The position numbers and the translations under genes were made by a program. 36,760 nt of DNA from Spirochaetales bacterium (GTDB lineage: Bacteria; Spirochaetota; Spirochaetia; DSM-2461): positions 1 through 36,760 of the forward strand of contig JAQQAM010000113.1 of assembly GCA_028532905.1 (NCBI GenBank), written 5' to 3'. Positions 22,916 to 31,387 of the stretch are shown piece after piece. Position 1 is the first letter of the stretch. Each line of letters begins with the position of its first letter. Below the pieces are notes generated by a model. That model searched no databases and was not told where the DNA came from. It worked only from the letters and a program-made list of their open reading frames with translations.

Positions 22916-23745
22916 TGGGACACCTCCTTAAATGTACCGGTACGGAACTCCAGGGTTCCCGGAACCGGACAGACACCGTCATCCGATGTGCACTGATAAC
23001 AGCTGATGCACTGATGATTCCGGACCTTGTCCGAAGTGGAAACAGGGATATTCATGGGACAGGATTTGTCACATTTCCGGCAGCTGATACAGGTCCTGGT
23101 ATTTCTCTTTAAAGGGATGATCCGGAACAGATTTGTCAGCCCCAGAACCGCTCCATAAGGACAGAAATACTTACAGAAGGGACGCTCCACAAACAGGGAC
23201 AGTAGGATCACAGCTCCCAGCATGATCAGGCCGGTAAGAGCAACCTCTCCTGTCCAGAACTGAAACAGGGCATAATAGGGGTCTACATCGGCAAAAATCA
23301 GCTGACCCGAACGGGCTGTCATAAAAAGAACCCACCCCAGAACAACATAACGGAAAAAGCGGAGATACCGGTCAAAGCTGTAGGGTATAAACCGGTTGAA
23401 TCTCTTTTTGAATATTTTCCGTCCGATCCGGCTGATCCCCTCCTGAAAGGTCCCGAAGGGACAGACCCAGCCGCAGAACAGGGGTCCCAGAAACAAAGCC
23501 GCTGCAAAGACGATAACCATGAGAACCATACTGGATTCATGTACTTTTTTGACAAACGTTCCTGCCGTCAGCAGGTTGTAAATACTGACCACTCCGCCGA
23601 AAGGACAGACCGCATGGAGTGACGCTTCGGCAATCAGGGGAATCCCCCGTCCTGATTCGGCAAGTGTGTGATTGACGGCAATCAGAGCAATCAACAGGAA
23701 AAAGAGGATCTGAATGATGACCCTCAGTTTCGGTTTTCTTTTCAT
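22912..23745 (-). CDS. NapH/NosR/CcoG-like membrane polyferredoxin
   Basis: 277 residues from the ATG at 23745, which follows GGGAGA; an ATG at 23778 lacks a ribosome site. About four membrane helices. CGWVCPFG (91-98) and CKYFCPYGA (191-199) are the paired CxxxCP motifs of NapH and NosR, and an extra CPFGG at 47 is typical. Two 4Fe-4S motifs follow: CISCRKCDKSCP (219-230) and CISCYQC with a displaced CP (246-260). Known relatives pass electrons between quinol or flavin and periplasmic reductases. No nap, nos or cco genes are nearby, so the acceptor is unknown. Confidence 0.88.
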   Translation of the reverse strand: MKRKPKLRVIIQILFFLLIALIAVNHTLAESGRGIPLIAEASLHAVCPFGGVVSIYNLLTAGTFVKKVHESSMVLMVIVFAAALFLGPLFCGWVCPFGTFQEGISRIGRKIFKKRFNRFIPYSFDRYLRFFRYVVLGWVLFMTARSGQLIFADVDPYYALFQFWTGEVALTGLIMLGAVILLSLFVERPFCKYFCPYGAVLGLTNLFRIIPLKRNTRTCISCRKCDKSCPMNIPVSTSDKVRNHQCISCYQCTSDDGVCPVPGTLEFRTGTFKEVSQ

Positions 23746-23803
23746 AATGTTCTCCCAGGCTTCCGGATTTAATGACATTCATCACATCAAAAGTTAATTC
23801 ATG

Positions 23804-23820
23804 TTCCATTATATATGGAA
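23804..23820. repeat. small inverted repeat in divergent promoter region
   Basis: TTCCAT and ATGGAA flank TATAT, and a related ATGGAATATGAA follows some 30 bases later. The 161-base AT-rich gap between the NapH-like and ThuA-like genes must hold both promoters; no clear -35/-10 pair could be chosen. Confidence 0.3.
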
Positions 23821-23906
23821 AATTAAAATTGAAGTATGAAATAAATATAAATGGAATATGAATAAAAGATTTGAGTTCATCTGCTTCCATAAGATAGAAT
23901 AGGAGT

Positions 23907-24530
23907 ATGAAGAAAAAATATGTCATGATCGTGGCCTCGGGCTTCCTCAGACCCGATTTCAGAATACTCTATAAAATCAAAAGCTCCATCAGCAGAACCT
24001 GGGCGGGACCGGCCCGTATTTTCTGGAGCAGCAAGGGATTGGAACGGCTGAACACCAGGCGTCATTCGGTGGTTATACTCCTGTTCAATTCCCAGAGTAT
24101 CACAGGTCATGAGATGGACCGGCTCCGTAAGTTCATACATGCCGGAGGAGGAGCGATCTTCCTGAACAGGGCTGTCTCTTCACAGAAAGAATCCAATATT
24201 TTCAGTGATATCATAGGGGCCCGTTACAATCAGGACAGGGAGTTAAGCGAATTCCGCTTTATCCCCCGGGACAACGATTTTCTCGATAAGACAAAAGAGA
24301 CCCGGGTGAATGAAACCTTCTGCGAGTTCACTTTGCAGAATGAAGCAGTACTCTGCAGTGAAGCCGTTCATTCGGAAGGCAGTACCCTTCCTTCCTCCTG
24401 GGTCAAAACCTTCGGAAAAGGGCGGGTGTTCTGTTTTCTTCCCGGAGGTCGCTTGTCCACCTACAGGAATCCTGATATCTGGGATCATTTGAGAAGCGGG
24501 TTTAACTGGGTGAGTGAAAGAAAATCATAA
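23907..24530 (+). CDS. ThuA-like (class I glutamine-amidotransferase fold) protein
   Basis: 207 residues, no signal peptide. The pattern of the family is visible: HSVVILLFNSQSITGHEMDRLRKFIHAGGG, with a nucleophile-elbow-like GGGAIFLNRA, and the end WVKTFGKGRVFCFLPGGRL then YRNPDIWDHLRSGFNWV, which matches the ThuA C-terminus (YGKGRVFY..LGH...RNP...L..GI.W). The classical catalytic Cys-His-Glu is not evident. Relatives act in sugar utilisation, but biochemistry is scarce. It is divergent from the NapH-like operon. AGGAG precedes the ATG by a few bases. Confidence 0.72.
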   Translation: MKKKYVMIVASGFLRPDFRILYKIKSSISRTWAGPARIFWSSKGLERLNTRRHSVVILLFNSQSITGHEMDRLRKFIHAGGGAIFLNRAVSSQKESNIFSDIIGARYNQDRELSEFRFIPRDNDFLDKTKETRVNETFCEFTLQNEAVLCSEAVHSEGSTLPSSWVKTFGKGRVFCFLPGGRLSTYRNPDIWDHLRSGFNWVSERKS

Positions 24531-24536
24531 AGATCC

Positions 24537-24568
24537 AGAGAGAGCCATCCAACTGGAAAGCTCTCTCT
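24537..24568. terminator. hairpin between convergent ThuA-like and dctM genes
   Basis: AGAGAGAGC and GCTCTCTCT form a 9-bp stem with a 14-base loop in the gap between two gene ends. No T-run follows in either direction, so it may be a weak bidirectional terminator or a 3'-end stabiliser. Confidence 0.4.
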
Positions 24569-24602
24569 GAAAACTAACATATCACACTCGGAAACAGGAG
24601 AA

Positions 24603-25904
24603 TCAGAATCCGAAAGATGCCAGGGCTTTATCAGGGACAAGGAACATACTGATGGGTTCGATAAAGGTAATCATAAGCAGCACCACAATCAGTACAACCA
24701 CATAGGGAATAACCGCTTTAACAAGATCTTCAAACTTGATACCGGCTATATTACAGGCCACATACAGATTTGAACCTACTGGCGGCGTAATCATACCGAT
24801 TCCCATGTTTACAATGAAGATAATTCCCACAAGGTAGGGATTAACACCAACCTGCATCATAATGGGCAGGAGAATGGGAGTCAGAAGAGCGATAGCCGCA
24901 GAGGACTGCATAAAAAATCCGGCAATAATAACAATCACATTAAATAGAAGGAGAATAATGTACTTGTTGGTTGTTATGGACAGCAGAGTGTTGGCAATTT
25001 CCTGGGGAATCTGCTCTCTGGTCAGAACAAAGCTGAAAGTTTTTACAGTAGCCATAATCAGCATGATTACAGAGGCGGATACGGCAGAGTCGGTGATGAC
25101 TCCGGGAAGATCCCTGAAGCTCAAATCCTTGTAGATAAACAATCCTACAATCAGACCGTAAACGGCTGCGACTGCACCGGCCTCAGTGGGAGTAAAGATT
25201 CCGGAATAGATACCGCCCAGAATGATAACAGGCATAATAAGAGCCCACATGCTGTCTACCAGAATACCCATAAACTCTTTACCGGTTACTTTGATAACGA
25301 CTTTGGGAATGTTGTTCTTTTTGGAGTAGATATAGGCAACACTCATCATGGAAAGGCCCATCAGGATTCCGGGACCCACTCCGGCCAGGAACAATGTACT
25401 GACCGATGTACCGGCCAGAACACTGAAGGTTACCATGGGGATACTGGGAGGAATTACCTGCCCGACTGTACCGGCCGCAGCAACAGTAGCAGCGGTAAAA
25501 GATTTTTTGTATCCGTTCTTCTCCATCTCGGGAACCATAACACCGCCAATGGCAGCTGTTGTGGCAGGACAGGAGCCGGAAATAGCAGCAAAAATCATGG
25601 AAGATCCAACTGAAACCATCGCCAGACCGCCTGTGAAGCGGCTGAAGAAAAGGTTCACAAACTGAATCAGCTTTTTGGACAGACCGCCGGCGGTCATAAG
25701 GTTACCGGCCAGAATGAAAAAAGGAATTGCCATAAGTGGAAAGGAGTTAATTCCTCCGAACATGGTCTGGGCTACAATAACCAGAGGCGTATTCATCCCC
25801 AAAACCATAGCCAGAACTGCAGCAAATCCCAGACTTACACCGATGGGCACACTTAATGCCATCAGAAAAAAGAAACTGAAAAACAGTATAAATGTCGTAC
25901 TCAT
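24603..25904 (-). CDS. TRAP transporter large permease subunit (DctM family)
   Basis: 433 residues with about 12-13 membrane helices, the normal size. Family stretches include PFFILAGNLM, SGSCPATTAAIGGVMVPEM and VIPPSIPMVTF. DctM forms the Na+-coupled elevator that moves the substrate delivered by the periplasmic DctP protein. It is the last gene of the tartrate operon, 43 bases after dctQ. AAGGA lies about 12 bases before the ATG, rather far. Confidence 0.95.
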   Translation of the reverse strand: MSTTFILFFSFFFLMALSVPIGVSLGFAAVLAMVLGMNTPLVIVAQTMFGGINSFPLMAIPFFILAGNLMTAGGLSKKLIQFVNLFFSRFTGGLAMVSVGSSMIFAAISGSCPATTAAIGGVMVPEMEKNGYKKSFTAATVAAAGTVGQVIPPSIPMVTFSVLAGTSVSTLFLAGVGPGILMGLSMMSVAYIYSKKNNIPKVVIKVTGKEFMGILVDSMWALIMPVIILGGIYSGIFTPTEAGAVAAVYGLIVGLFIYKDLSFRDLPGVITDSAVSASVIMLIMATVKTFSFVLTREQIPQEIANTLLSITTNKYIILLLFNVIVIIAGFFMQSSAAIALLTPILLPIMMQVGVNPYLVGIIFIVNMGIGMITPPVGSNLYVACNIAGIKFEDLVKAVIPYVVVLIVVLLMITFIEPISMFLVPDKALASFGF

Positions 25905-25947
25905 TTATCTAAATATCCTTTATGTTCTTAAAACGATAATTATCAAC

Positions 25948-26427
25948 TTATTTCTTTTCTGAGAAAGCAGTTGCCGCCTGCAGAAAATACCAGAATGCCA
26001 TAAAAAAGGAACCAATAATCATAATGGAATAAACAAAGGCCATTGGGAGTTCCAGAGCCGGTGATGTCTGGGTCATCAGCTTCGGCAGAAACATGGTGGT
26101 GGAATACACAATAATAGAGAAGAACAGCCCGGAAATCAGGTTGGCAATTAGATCAAGGATATTGCTGCCTATGCCGGGAAGTGCATTTTTTATGGCGCCA
26201 ACACCGATATGCTTGCCTCTTCTGGCTCCGATATAACCAGCCAGGAATGTCATCCAGATAAACATGAAGACCGAGAGCTCTTCTGTCCAGGCAAGGGGGG
26301 AATTGAATACATAACGGAACAGAACCTGCAGAAAAATAAACAGAGTCATCCCGCCAAGGGAAATAACTGTCAGCGCTATGAAAATGATATCGATTTTTTT
26401 AAGGATGGCCTCAATCTTCTGATACAT
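25948..26427 (-). CDS. TRAP transporter small permease subunit (DctQ family)
   Basis: 159 residues with four membrane helices. FRYVFNSPLAWTEELSVFMFIWMTFLAG followed by RRGKHIG is the typical DctQ central motif. It stabilises DctM. The ATG follows AGGAGG. It is separated from dctP by 73 bases that hold a hairpin. Confidence 0.94.
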   Translation of the reverse strand: MYQKIEAILKKIDIIFIALTVISLGGMTLFIFLQVLFRYVFNSPLAWTEELSVFMFIWMTFLAGYIGARRGKHIGVGAIKNALPGIGSNILDLIANLISGLFFSIIVYSTTMFLPKLMTQTSPALELPMAFVYSIMIIGSFFMAFWYFLQAATAFSEKK

Positions 26428-26453
26428 CCAAAAACCTCCTGTCTTAAGAATAA

Positions 26454-26475
26454 AGAGACGGCCGAAACCGCCTCT
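26454..26475 (-). terminator. intercistronic hairpin after dctP
   Basis: On the minus strand AGAGGCGG and CCGTCTCT make an 8-bp stem with one G-U pair and a 6-base loop, followed by TTTATTC. It could partly terminate transcription or protect the dctP end, giving more binding protein than permease. Confidence 0.5.
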
Positions 26476-26500
26476 TCAGTCAATAATTTAATTATATTAC

Positions 26501-27484
26501 TTATCTGTTTTTATTTATCAAATCCAGAAGCTCTTTATACTGAGGAAAAGCTTCATAAACAGGGGCACAAGCCGCCTGGAATGCAGACAGATCTTCAACG
26601 ATATTCAGAGTAACACCTTCTGAGTTCTTTACTGTTTCCATATTGGTGGCATCCAGATCCTTGGAAACCAGGCGCTGGTGGTCACCGGCGGCTTTTCCGG
26701 CCTTCAGAATAGCATCCTGAAGCTCAGGAGAGAAAGAGTTGAACTTGTCCAGACTCATGATAAGAGGCTCGAAGGTATAGATGTGCTTGGTTACAGAGTA
26801 GTAGGCACATACTTCAGTGAACTTGTTTTTGATATTGTTGGAGTCAGAGTTTTCCGCAGCATCAACAGTTCCCAGCTGGAGGGCCGAGAATACTTCGGAT
26901 ACAGCCATGGGTGTGGGGATGGCACCGAGAGTCTGGAATGTTGTCAGGAATACTTTGCTTTCAGGAGTTCTGATTTTCAGACCGGCCAGATCGGCAGGTT
27001 TAGCAACAGGACCTCTTGTGCTTGTGATGCTTCTAAAACCGTTATCCCACCATCCGATGATTTTGAAACCTTTCTTTTCGGCAATTTCATTGAGCTTGGC
27101 ACCGGCAGCACCATCGATAATTTTGAAAGCCTCATCTTTATCTGAGAACATAAAAGGAAGGTCCAGAACACCGACTTCGGGTACGAAGTTGGAGAAGGCC
27201 ATTGTAGATTCCAGAGCAATATCCAGAGTTCCGGCCTGAACATATTCAATAGCCTTGGAACCGGAAGCAATCTGAGAAGCTGGGAACACATCCACTGTGA
27301 TCTGACCGGCACTATACTCTTCCAGAAGCTCGGCAAAACGCTCAGCACCCGCATGATAAGGGTGATCGGTAGCACCAACATGGTTCAATGACAGATTCAC
27401 TGCCTTGCCATCTGTCTGTCCTTCGGCAAAAGCGAAAACAGCAACACTTGCCAGAAGCAGAACCAACATCATTTTCTTTAACAT
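26501..27484 (-). CDS. TRAP transporter substrate-binding protein (DctP family)
   Basis: 327 residues from the ATG at 27484, which follows GGAGG; an upstream frame opening to 27526 overlaps ttdB. A cleavable signal peptide is clear (MLKKMMLVLLLASVAVFAFA, cut near AEG). FAELLEEYSAGQITVDVFPASQ, LDIALES and GLKIRTPES then VFLTTFQTLGA are DctP hallmarks, and the conserved Arg in LKIRTP normally binds a substrate carboxylate. With tartrate dehydratase upstream, tartrate or a similar dicarboxylate is the likely ligand (inference). Confidence 0.94.
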   Translation of the reverse strand: MLKKMMLVLLLASVAVFAFAEGQTDGKAVNLSLNHVGATDHPYHAGAERFAELLEEYSAGQITVDVFPASQIASGSKAIEYVQAGTLDIALESTMAFSNFVPEVGVLDLPFMFSDKDEAFKIIDGAAGAKLNEIAEKKGFKIIGWWDNGFRSITSTRGPVAKPADLAGLKIRTPESKVFLTTFQTLGAIPTPMAVSEVFSALQLGTVDAAENSDSNNIKNKFTEVCAYYSVTKHIYTFEPLIMSLDKFNSFSPELQDAILKAGKAAGDHQRLVSKDLDATNMETVKNSEGVTLNIVEDLSAFQAACAPVYEAFPQYKELLDLINKNR

Positions 27485-27500
27485 AAATTCCTCCGTTTTA

Positions 27501-27518
27501 AGGTATACAAAGATACCT
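27501..27518 (-). repeat. small hairpin between ttdB and dctP
   Basis: AGGTAT and ATACCT flank a 6-base loop, with TTAAAA following on the minus strand. It lies between the ttdB stop and the dctP ribosome site and may act in RNA processing or as a weak attenuator. Confidence 0.35.
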
Positions 27519-27522
27519 GAAA

Positions 27523-28131
27523 TCACTTAATAAATTTAACTTTTTTGATAATTTCTTCGTACTGCTCGTCTTTTCTTTTGTTGAACAGCACCTTGTTCTT
27601 TTCAAAAAGATTTTCACCGTGGGTATCGATGGAGACAACCAGAGGTCCGAATTCCTTAATTCGGCAGAGCCAGAGGGTCTCGGGCATTCCCAGGTCCATC
27701 CATTCGGCTCTTTCAATCTCTTCCACCTCGGTAGCGGCCAGAACCGCATTTCCTGCAGGGAATACACAGTGAATGGCCTTGTGCTCGACACAACCGTCCA
27801 CAGTATCCTGACCCATACCGCCTTTTCCGACGATCACTTTAACGCCTGTCTGTTCGATGAAATCCTTCTCGAACTTTTCCATTCTCATACTGGTGGTGGG
27901 TCCAACAGAAACCATTTCGTATTTGTCATCAGCCACTTTTCGGACGATGGGGCCGGCATGGAAAATAGCGCCGCCTTTCACATCAACGGGGAGCTCTCTT
28001 CCGTACTCAATCAGACGACGGTGTGCCACATCCCGGCAGGTCACTATATGACCGTTCAGATAAATCACATCACCTGCGTGAATATCTTTCAGATCTTCAT
28101 CTGATACAGGGGTTGTTAAGACCTTTTTCAC
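27523..28131 (-). CDS. ttdB: L(+)-tartrate dehydratase beta subunit
   Basis: 202 residues from a GTG at 28131, which follows GGAGG and overlaps the ttdA stop by four bases; the frame is open further upstream but into ttdA. From memory E. coli TtdB has 201 residues and matches throughout: [44 protein letters not shown] and [13 protein letters not shown]. It forms the enzyme with TtdA. Class I fumarase beta is the alternative, but the close match to TtdB favours tartrate. Confidence 0.9.
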   Translation of the reverse strand: MKKVLTTPVSDEDLKDIHAGDVIYLNGHIVTCRDVAHRRLIEYGRELPVDVKGGAIFHAGPIVRKVADDKYEMVSVGPTTSMRMEKFEKDFIEQTGVKVIVGKGGMGQDTVDGCVEHKAIHCVFPAGNAVLAATEVEEIERAEWMDLGMPETLWLCRIKEFGPLVVSIDTHGENLFEKNKVLFNKRKDEQYEEIIKKVKFIK

Positions 28132-29027
28132 AGTTCGGCCTCCTTGTGGGAAGTAATGGTGTAGGACAGATCGGAGTGGAACACAATATTTCCTCTTCTG
28201 TGTGACCAGCATCCTGTATTAACGGCAACACCGATGGTAGAGGGATGACGGGCGGCATTTTCGATATGAACACCCATAACAGAGTTCTCACCGGAAAATC
28301 CCTGGGGTCCCAGACCGATGGCATTGATGCCTCTTTCCAGTTCCAGTTCCATCATGGCGGCCTTCTCGTTGGGATTCCGGCTGCCGATTTTTCTCATCAG
28401 GGCTTTTTTGGACAGCATGGCAGCAGTCTCAACAGATGTGGCAACTCCCACACCGACAAGGAGCGGAGGACAGGCATTGAGTCCGTAGGAAGTCATCTGA
28501 TCCAGTACGAACTTTGTAACAGCCTCATACCCTGCACCGGGCATAAGAACCATTGCCTTACCGGGGAGGGTACAACCGCCTCCGGCCATATAGATATCCA
28601 CATCCAGCTCATCGCTGTTGGGAACAATTTCAAAATCGATTGAGGGAGTTCTGTATCCCACATTGGTTCCTGTGTTGTACTCGTCAAAAGTCTGAACCGA
28701 GTTGTGGCGCAGAGGAGCCATCTCTGTGGCCAAAAGTACGCCCTCTTCAAAGATTTTGGAAAGCTCATCAATCAGGGGGAATTTGGTCCCTACCCTGGCA
28801 AAGAACTGGATAACGCCCGTGTCCTGGCAGCAGGGTCTGTCAAGTTCTTTCGCCAATTCCTGGTTCTTGAACATTGTTTCGTAGGTCAGTTTTGCCATGG
28901 GGCTTGTCTCGGCATCTGAAAGCTCTTTGAGCTTTGCCTGAACATCATCGGGAAGGATTTTCCCGAAGTACTTTATGAATTTTGCAACAGTTTCAGTCAT
29001 ATTCTGAATCTGATCGTTTTTATCCAT
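28128..29027 (-). CDS. ttdA: L(+)-tartrate dehydratase alpha subunit (4Fe-4S)
   Basis: 299 residues; E. coli TtdA has about 303. The ATG at 29027 follows [19 protein letters not shown] (62-71), [20 protein letters not shown] (near 186) and [10 protein letters not shown] (near 272) supply the three cluster Cys. [16 protein letters not shown] and [19 protein letters not shown] follow TtdA more closely than fumarase. Reaction: L(+)-tartrate to oxaloacetate + water with an oxygen-sensitive 4Fe-4S cluster. It is first in ttdA-ttdB-dctP-dctQ-dctM. Promiscuity towards related hydroxy-dicarboxylates is possible. Confidence 0.9.
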   Translation of the reverse strand: MDKNDQIQNMTETVAKFIKYFGKILPDDVQAKLKELSDAETSPMAKLTYETMFKNQELAKELDRPCCQDTGVIQFFARVGTKFPLIDELSKIFEEGVLLATEMAPLRHNSVQTFDEYNTGTNVGYRTPSIDFEIVPNSDELDVDIYMAGGGCTLPGKAMVLMPGAGYEAVTKFVLDQMTSYGLNACPPLLVGVGVATSVETAAMLSKKALMRKIGSRNPNEKAAMMELELERGINAIGLGPQGFSGENSVMGVHIENAARHPSTIGVAVNTGCWSHRRGNIVFHSDLSYTITSHKEAEL

Positions 29028-29087
29028 CAAGCCTCTCCTTTACAGTTTTATTTGTCTTGGTGTTATATATAACTATAAATATTTAAT

Positions 29088-29097
29088 AATGTATCCA
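29088..29097. promoter_or_regulatory. candidate GntR operator at the ttdA promoter
   Basis: AATGTATCCA (TGGATACATT on the minus strand) is found here next to the -10 box and again at 30435-30444 before the first GntR gene. With the next two bases it reads AATG-TATC-CATT, a short dyad. Confidence 0.45.
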
Positions 29098-29125
29098 TTT
29101 AAACATGACTGTTTTACCCTGTCAA
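29097..29125 (-). promoter_or_regulatory. sigma70-like promoter of the tartrate operon
   Basis: On the minus strand TTGACA (29120-29125) and TTAAAT (29097-29102) are 17 bases apart, giving an AT-rich leader of about 65 bases to ttdA. Confidence 0.65.
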
Positions 29126-29159
29126 TAAAAAAATGAACTTATTTTTCAGAGTGCTTTTT

Positions 29160-29813
29160 TCAGGAGTTTGATTCCAGGTTGGTGAGCATATCGTTCATAC
29201 TCCGGCTGATATGCCGGTGCATCATATTCCGGGCTCCGTCTACATCGCCGCTTTCGATCAAAGTCAGAAGAGCTCTGTGTTCTCTACTGGATTTTCTGGC
29301 ATAGTTTTCAAGAGTTTCCATATACTGCATGGACAGTCCGTTCCACATGACAGAGAGCATATTCTTCATTCTCATATTCCCGGAAGCCGTCCAGATAGCC
29401 ACATGGAAGGCCTGATTGAGATTGTTATAGACTTCCAGTTCACCGTTTTCCACAGCTTCTTCCGACTGCTCTACAATTTTTCTTATTTCAGAAAGATCCT
29501 TCTTCTCTTTACAGACAATGGCCACAGTTTCGCTTTCCAGGGCCGCCCTGATCTGAAAATGTTCTCTTACAGTCTGGGGAGTTATTCCCAGAATGGTCGC
29601 TCCTTTATTCAGAGATAATTTGATAAGACCTTCATTCTCCAACATCTGAAAGGCTTCCCTTACGGGTGTTCTTGAAACACCCAGAGAACTGGCAATACTG
29701 TCCAGGGTGATTTGAGTTCCCTCTTTCAGTTCCTTGGAGATAATGGCTTTTCTTAAGGATGAAGCTACCCGTTCCCGGGCTGGCAGAAGTTTTATTGGCT
29801 GTAAATTAAACAT
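29160..29813 (-). CDS. GntR family regulator (FCD/FadR type), tartrate operon
   Basis: 217 residues. The winged helix has LDSIASSLGVSRTPVREAFQMLENEGLIKL (about 42-71). The C-terminal FCD domain has FHVAIWTASGNMRM and EHRALLTLIESGDVDGARNMMHRHI, with the metal-binding His and Asp pattern. FCD regulators bind organic acids. It ends 132 bases before ttdA, in the same direction, 12 bases after the other GntR gene. It likely senses tartrate or a product and controls ttdA-dctM (inference). Confidence 0.92.
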   Translation of the reverse strand: MFNLQPIKLLPARERVASSLRKAIISKELKEGTQITLDSIASSLGVSRTPVREAFQMLENEGLIKLSLNKGATILGITPQTVREHFQIRAALESETVAIVCKEKKDLSEIRKIVEQSEEAVENGELEVYNNLNQAFHVAIWTASGNMRMKNMLSVMWNGLSMQYMETLENYARKSSREHRALLTLIESGDVDGARNMMHRHISRSMNDMLTNLESNS

Positions 29814-29825
29814 ATGATCTTCTCT

Positions 29826-30407
29826 TTATATAAATTCTAAATAATAAGATTCAAGGGATGATGCAGTTTTATCCCCTTCCCCCTTCTGAAGATTGATTAC
29901 CAGCTGATGAAGAGAGTCAAAGGCCACAGCCCTATCCCCTCTTCTGGTTTTAATCAGAACTTTCAATGTCGGTAAAATTATTTTCCGGTACATCTGATTA
30001 TAGAATCTGTCTTCAGAAGCTTGAAACAGGAGGTCATGAAAAGCAAGTTCATCCTGAGGATTTCCTGACTTTTCAAAGGAGTTCAGAAGGTCGGCCATCC
30101 GGCTAAGCTGTTCCCCTGTTTCCGGGACACGTGCCGCCGCCTCAGATTCCAGCATCACAAAAAAGCGGATTCTGGATTGAAGCACTTCATGCCCTGATCC
30201 GATCACACGAGTATGACGATTATCAAGGCGTTCCATATATCCTTCAAAGGTCAGTTTAGACAGAGCTTCCCTGATGGGCATCCGGGAAACTCCCAGCTGC
30301 TCGGCGATCCAGGTTTGCGTCAGTTTGGTATTATCAGGGATCTCGCCTGTGAGAATTTTCTCTCTCAGTAAATCGGTAACCAGATCACCTGCCGTACTGT
30401 TGCTCAC
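29826..30407 (-). CDS. second GntR family regulator (FCD type)
   Basis: 193 residues from a GTG at 30407 preceded by GGAGAGGAGA; an upstream ATG at 30458 adds residues unlike the family. The HTH is KLTQTWIAEQLGVSRMPIREALSKLTFEGY, and the FCD part has LAFHDLLFQASEDRFYNQMY. The FCD domain is shorter at the end than its neighbour. Having two adjacent GntR genes suggests either heterodimers or separate signals. Confidence 0.9.
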   Translation of the reverse strand: MSNSTAGDLVTDLLREKILTGEIPDNTKLTQTWIAEQLGVSRMPIREALSKLTFEGYMERLDNRHTRVIGSGHEVLQSRIRFFVMLESEAAARVPETGEQLSRMADLLNSFEKSGNPQDELAFHDLLFQASEDRFYNQMYRKIILPTLKVLIKTRRGDRAVAFDSLHQLVINLQKGEGDKTASSLESYYLEFI

Positions 30408-30434
30408 GTCTCCTCTCCTTCCTGAATCATAAAA

Positions 30435-30444
30435 AATGTATCCA
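30435..30444. promoter_or_regulatory. second copy of the AATGTATCCA motif, upstream of the first GntR gene
   Basis: The same ten bases as at 29088-29097, 28 bases ahead of the GTG start, suggesting that one of the GntR proteins also controls its own operon. Confidence 0.4.
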
Positions 30445-30614
30445 ATATAAAGTATCACTGCCTGATTAATGTTTCAAGTATTTATTATAGTTGAGACTTT
30501 TCCGGTAACCATAATCCTGTTTCGTTTACAGGATCTTAGCTGCCTGCCTCTCCAGATTTGACATTTCAGACTAACCTGTCATAATCCATAATAACATTTA
30601 AGAAAAGGACAATA

Positions 30615-31367
30615 ATGATGCCCGATTTTTTCAATCCCAACGAACATGCCGACATCATCATTCCTATGTACGGCTCCCTTCATATGCTGACTCTGGTAAT
30701 TCTTCTGGCCTTTATCCCCCTGCTGATTCTGCTGCGGGAACCTTTAAAGGGTCTTTGTGCTTCCCAGAAGACTCTGAACCGGATCATGGTAGGCTATTTG
30801 GCCTTCGATCTGTTCTATTGGGTCATGATCTGGCATTTTCAATATATGCCCCTGTATGAACGTTTTCCTTTTCACCTTTGTGCGTCTTTGTCTCTGCTGC
30901 TGCCTGTATCGGTACTGCTGAAGCGGTATGACATTATCCGCTTCTTTACCCCCTGGGGGCTGGCTGCCGGATTTATCGCCTTTGTGAATCCCGGTTATGT
31001 GAGAGACCTGCCCTGGAGCTTTGCCTTTATCCATTACCTGGTAAGGCATTACTTCATCTTCATCCTGCCTCTGGCTTTATATATAGGAAAAGGTTACTCC
31101 CTGAATTACAGGCTGTTCCGTAGGTCAATGACGGCACTGGCCCTCTATGCCTCATTTATATTCTGTGTAAACTGGGCTACCGGTTCCAACTACTTCCATT
31201 TGGGAAAGTACAATCCTCTGGCCATTCCTTTTCTGCCGGACAGCCTGACCGCCTGGCCACTGGTGCTGCCCACATTTATTACGGTGGGTGTGGTGCTGAT
31301 TCATGTGATTTATCTTATTATTGCCCTGAGTGAAAAGAGATTCAGAAAAACGGGAGAACACTCATAA
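30615..31367 (+). CDS. YwaF-like integral membrane protein
   Basis: 250 residues with about seven membrane helices. FPFHLCASLSLLLPV (near 85-99) and NYFHLGKYNP (near 194) are hallmarks of the YwaF/TIGR02206 family, which is distantly related to eukaryotic TMEM164. Function is not established. It is a single gene between the GntR operon and a convergent lipoprotein gene, with AAGGAC before the ATG. The 208 bases upstream hold no other gene that I can support. Confidence 0.8.
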   Translation: MMPDFFNPNEHADIIIPMYGSLHMLTLVILLAFIPLLILLREPLKGLCASQKTLNRIMVGYLAFDLFYWVMIWHFQYMPLYERFPFHLCASLSLLLPVSVLLKRYDIIRFFTPWGLAAGFIAFVNPGYVRDLPWSFAFIHYLVRHYFIFILPLALYIGKGYSLNYRLFRRSMTALALYASFIFCVNWATGSNYFHLGKYNPLAIPFLPDSLTAWPLVLPTFITVGVVLIHVIYLIIALSEKRFRKTGEHS

Positions 31368-31387
31368 CCCGGGCACTCGAGAGAGTG

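Noticed and set aside
28128-29027. Assignment as class I fumarase alpha
   Set aside because: Length, N-terminus and internal stretches match TtdA better, and the beta subunit matches TtdB over its full length.
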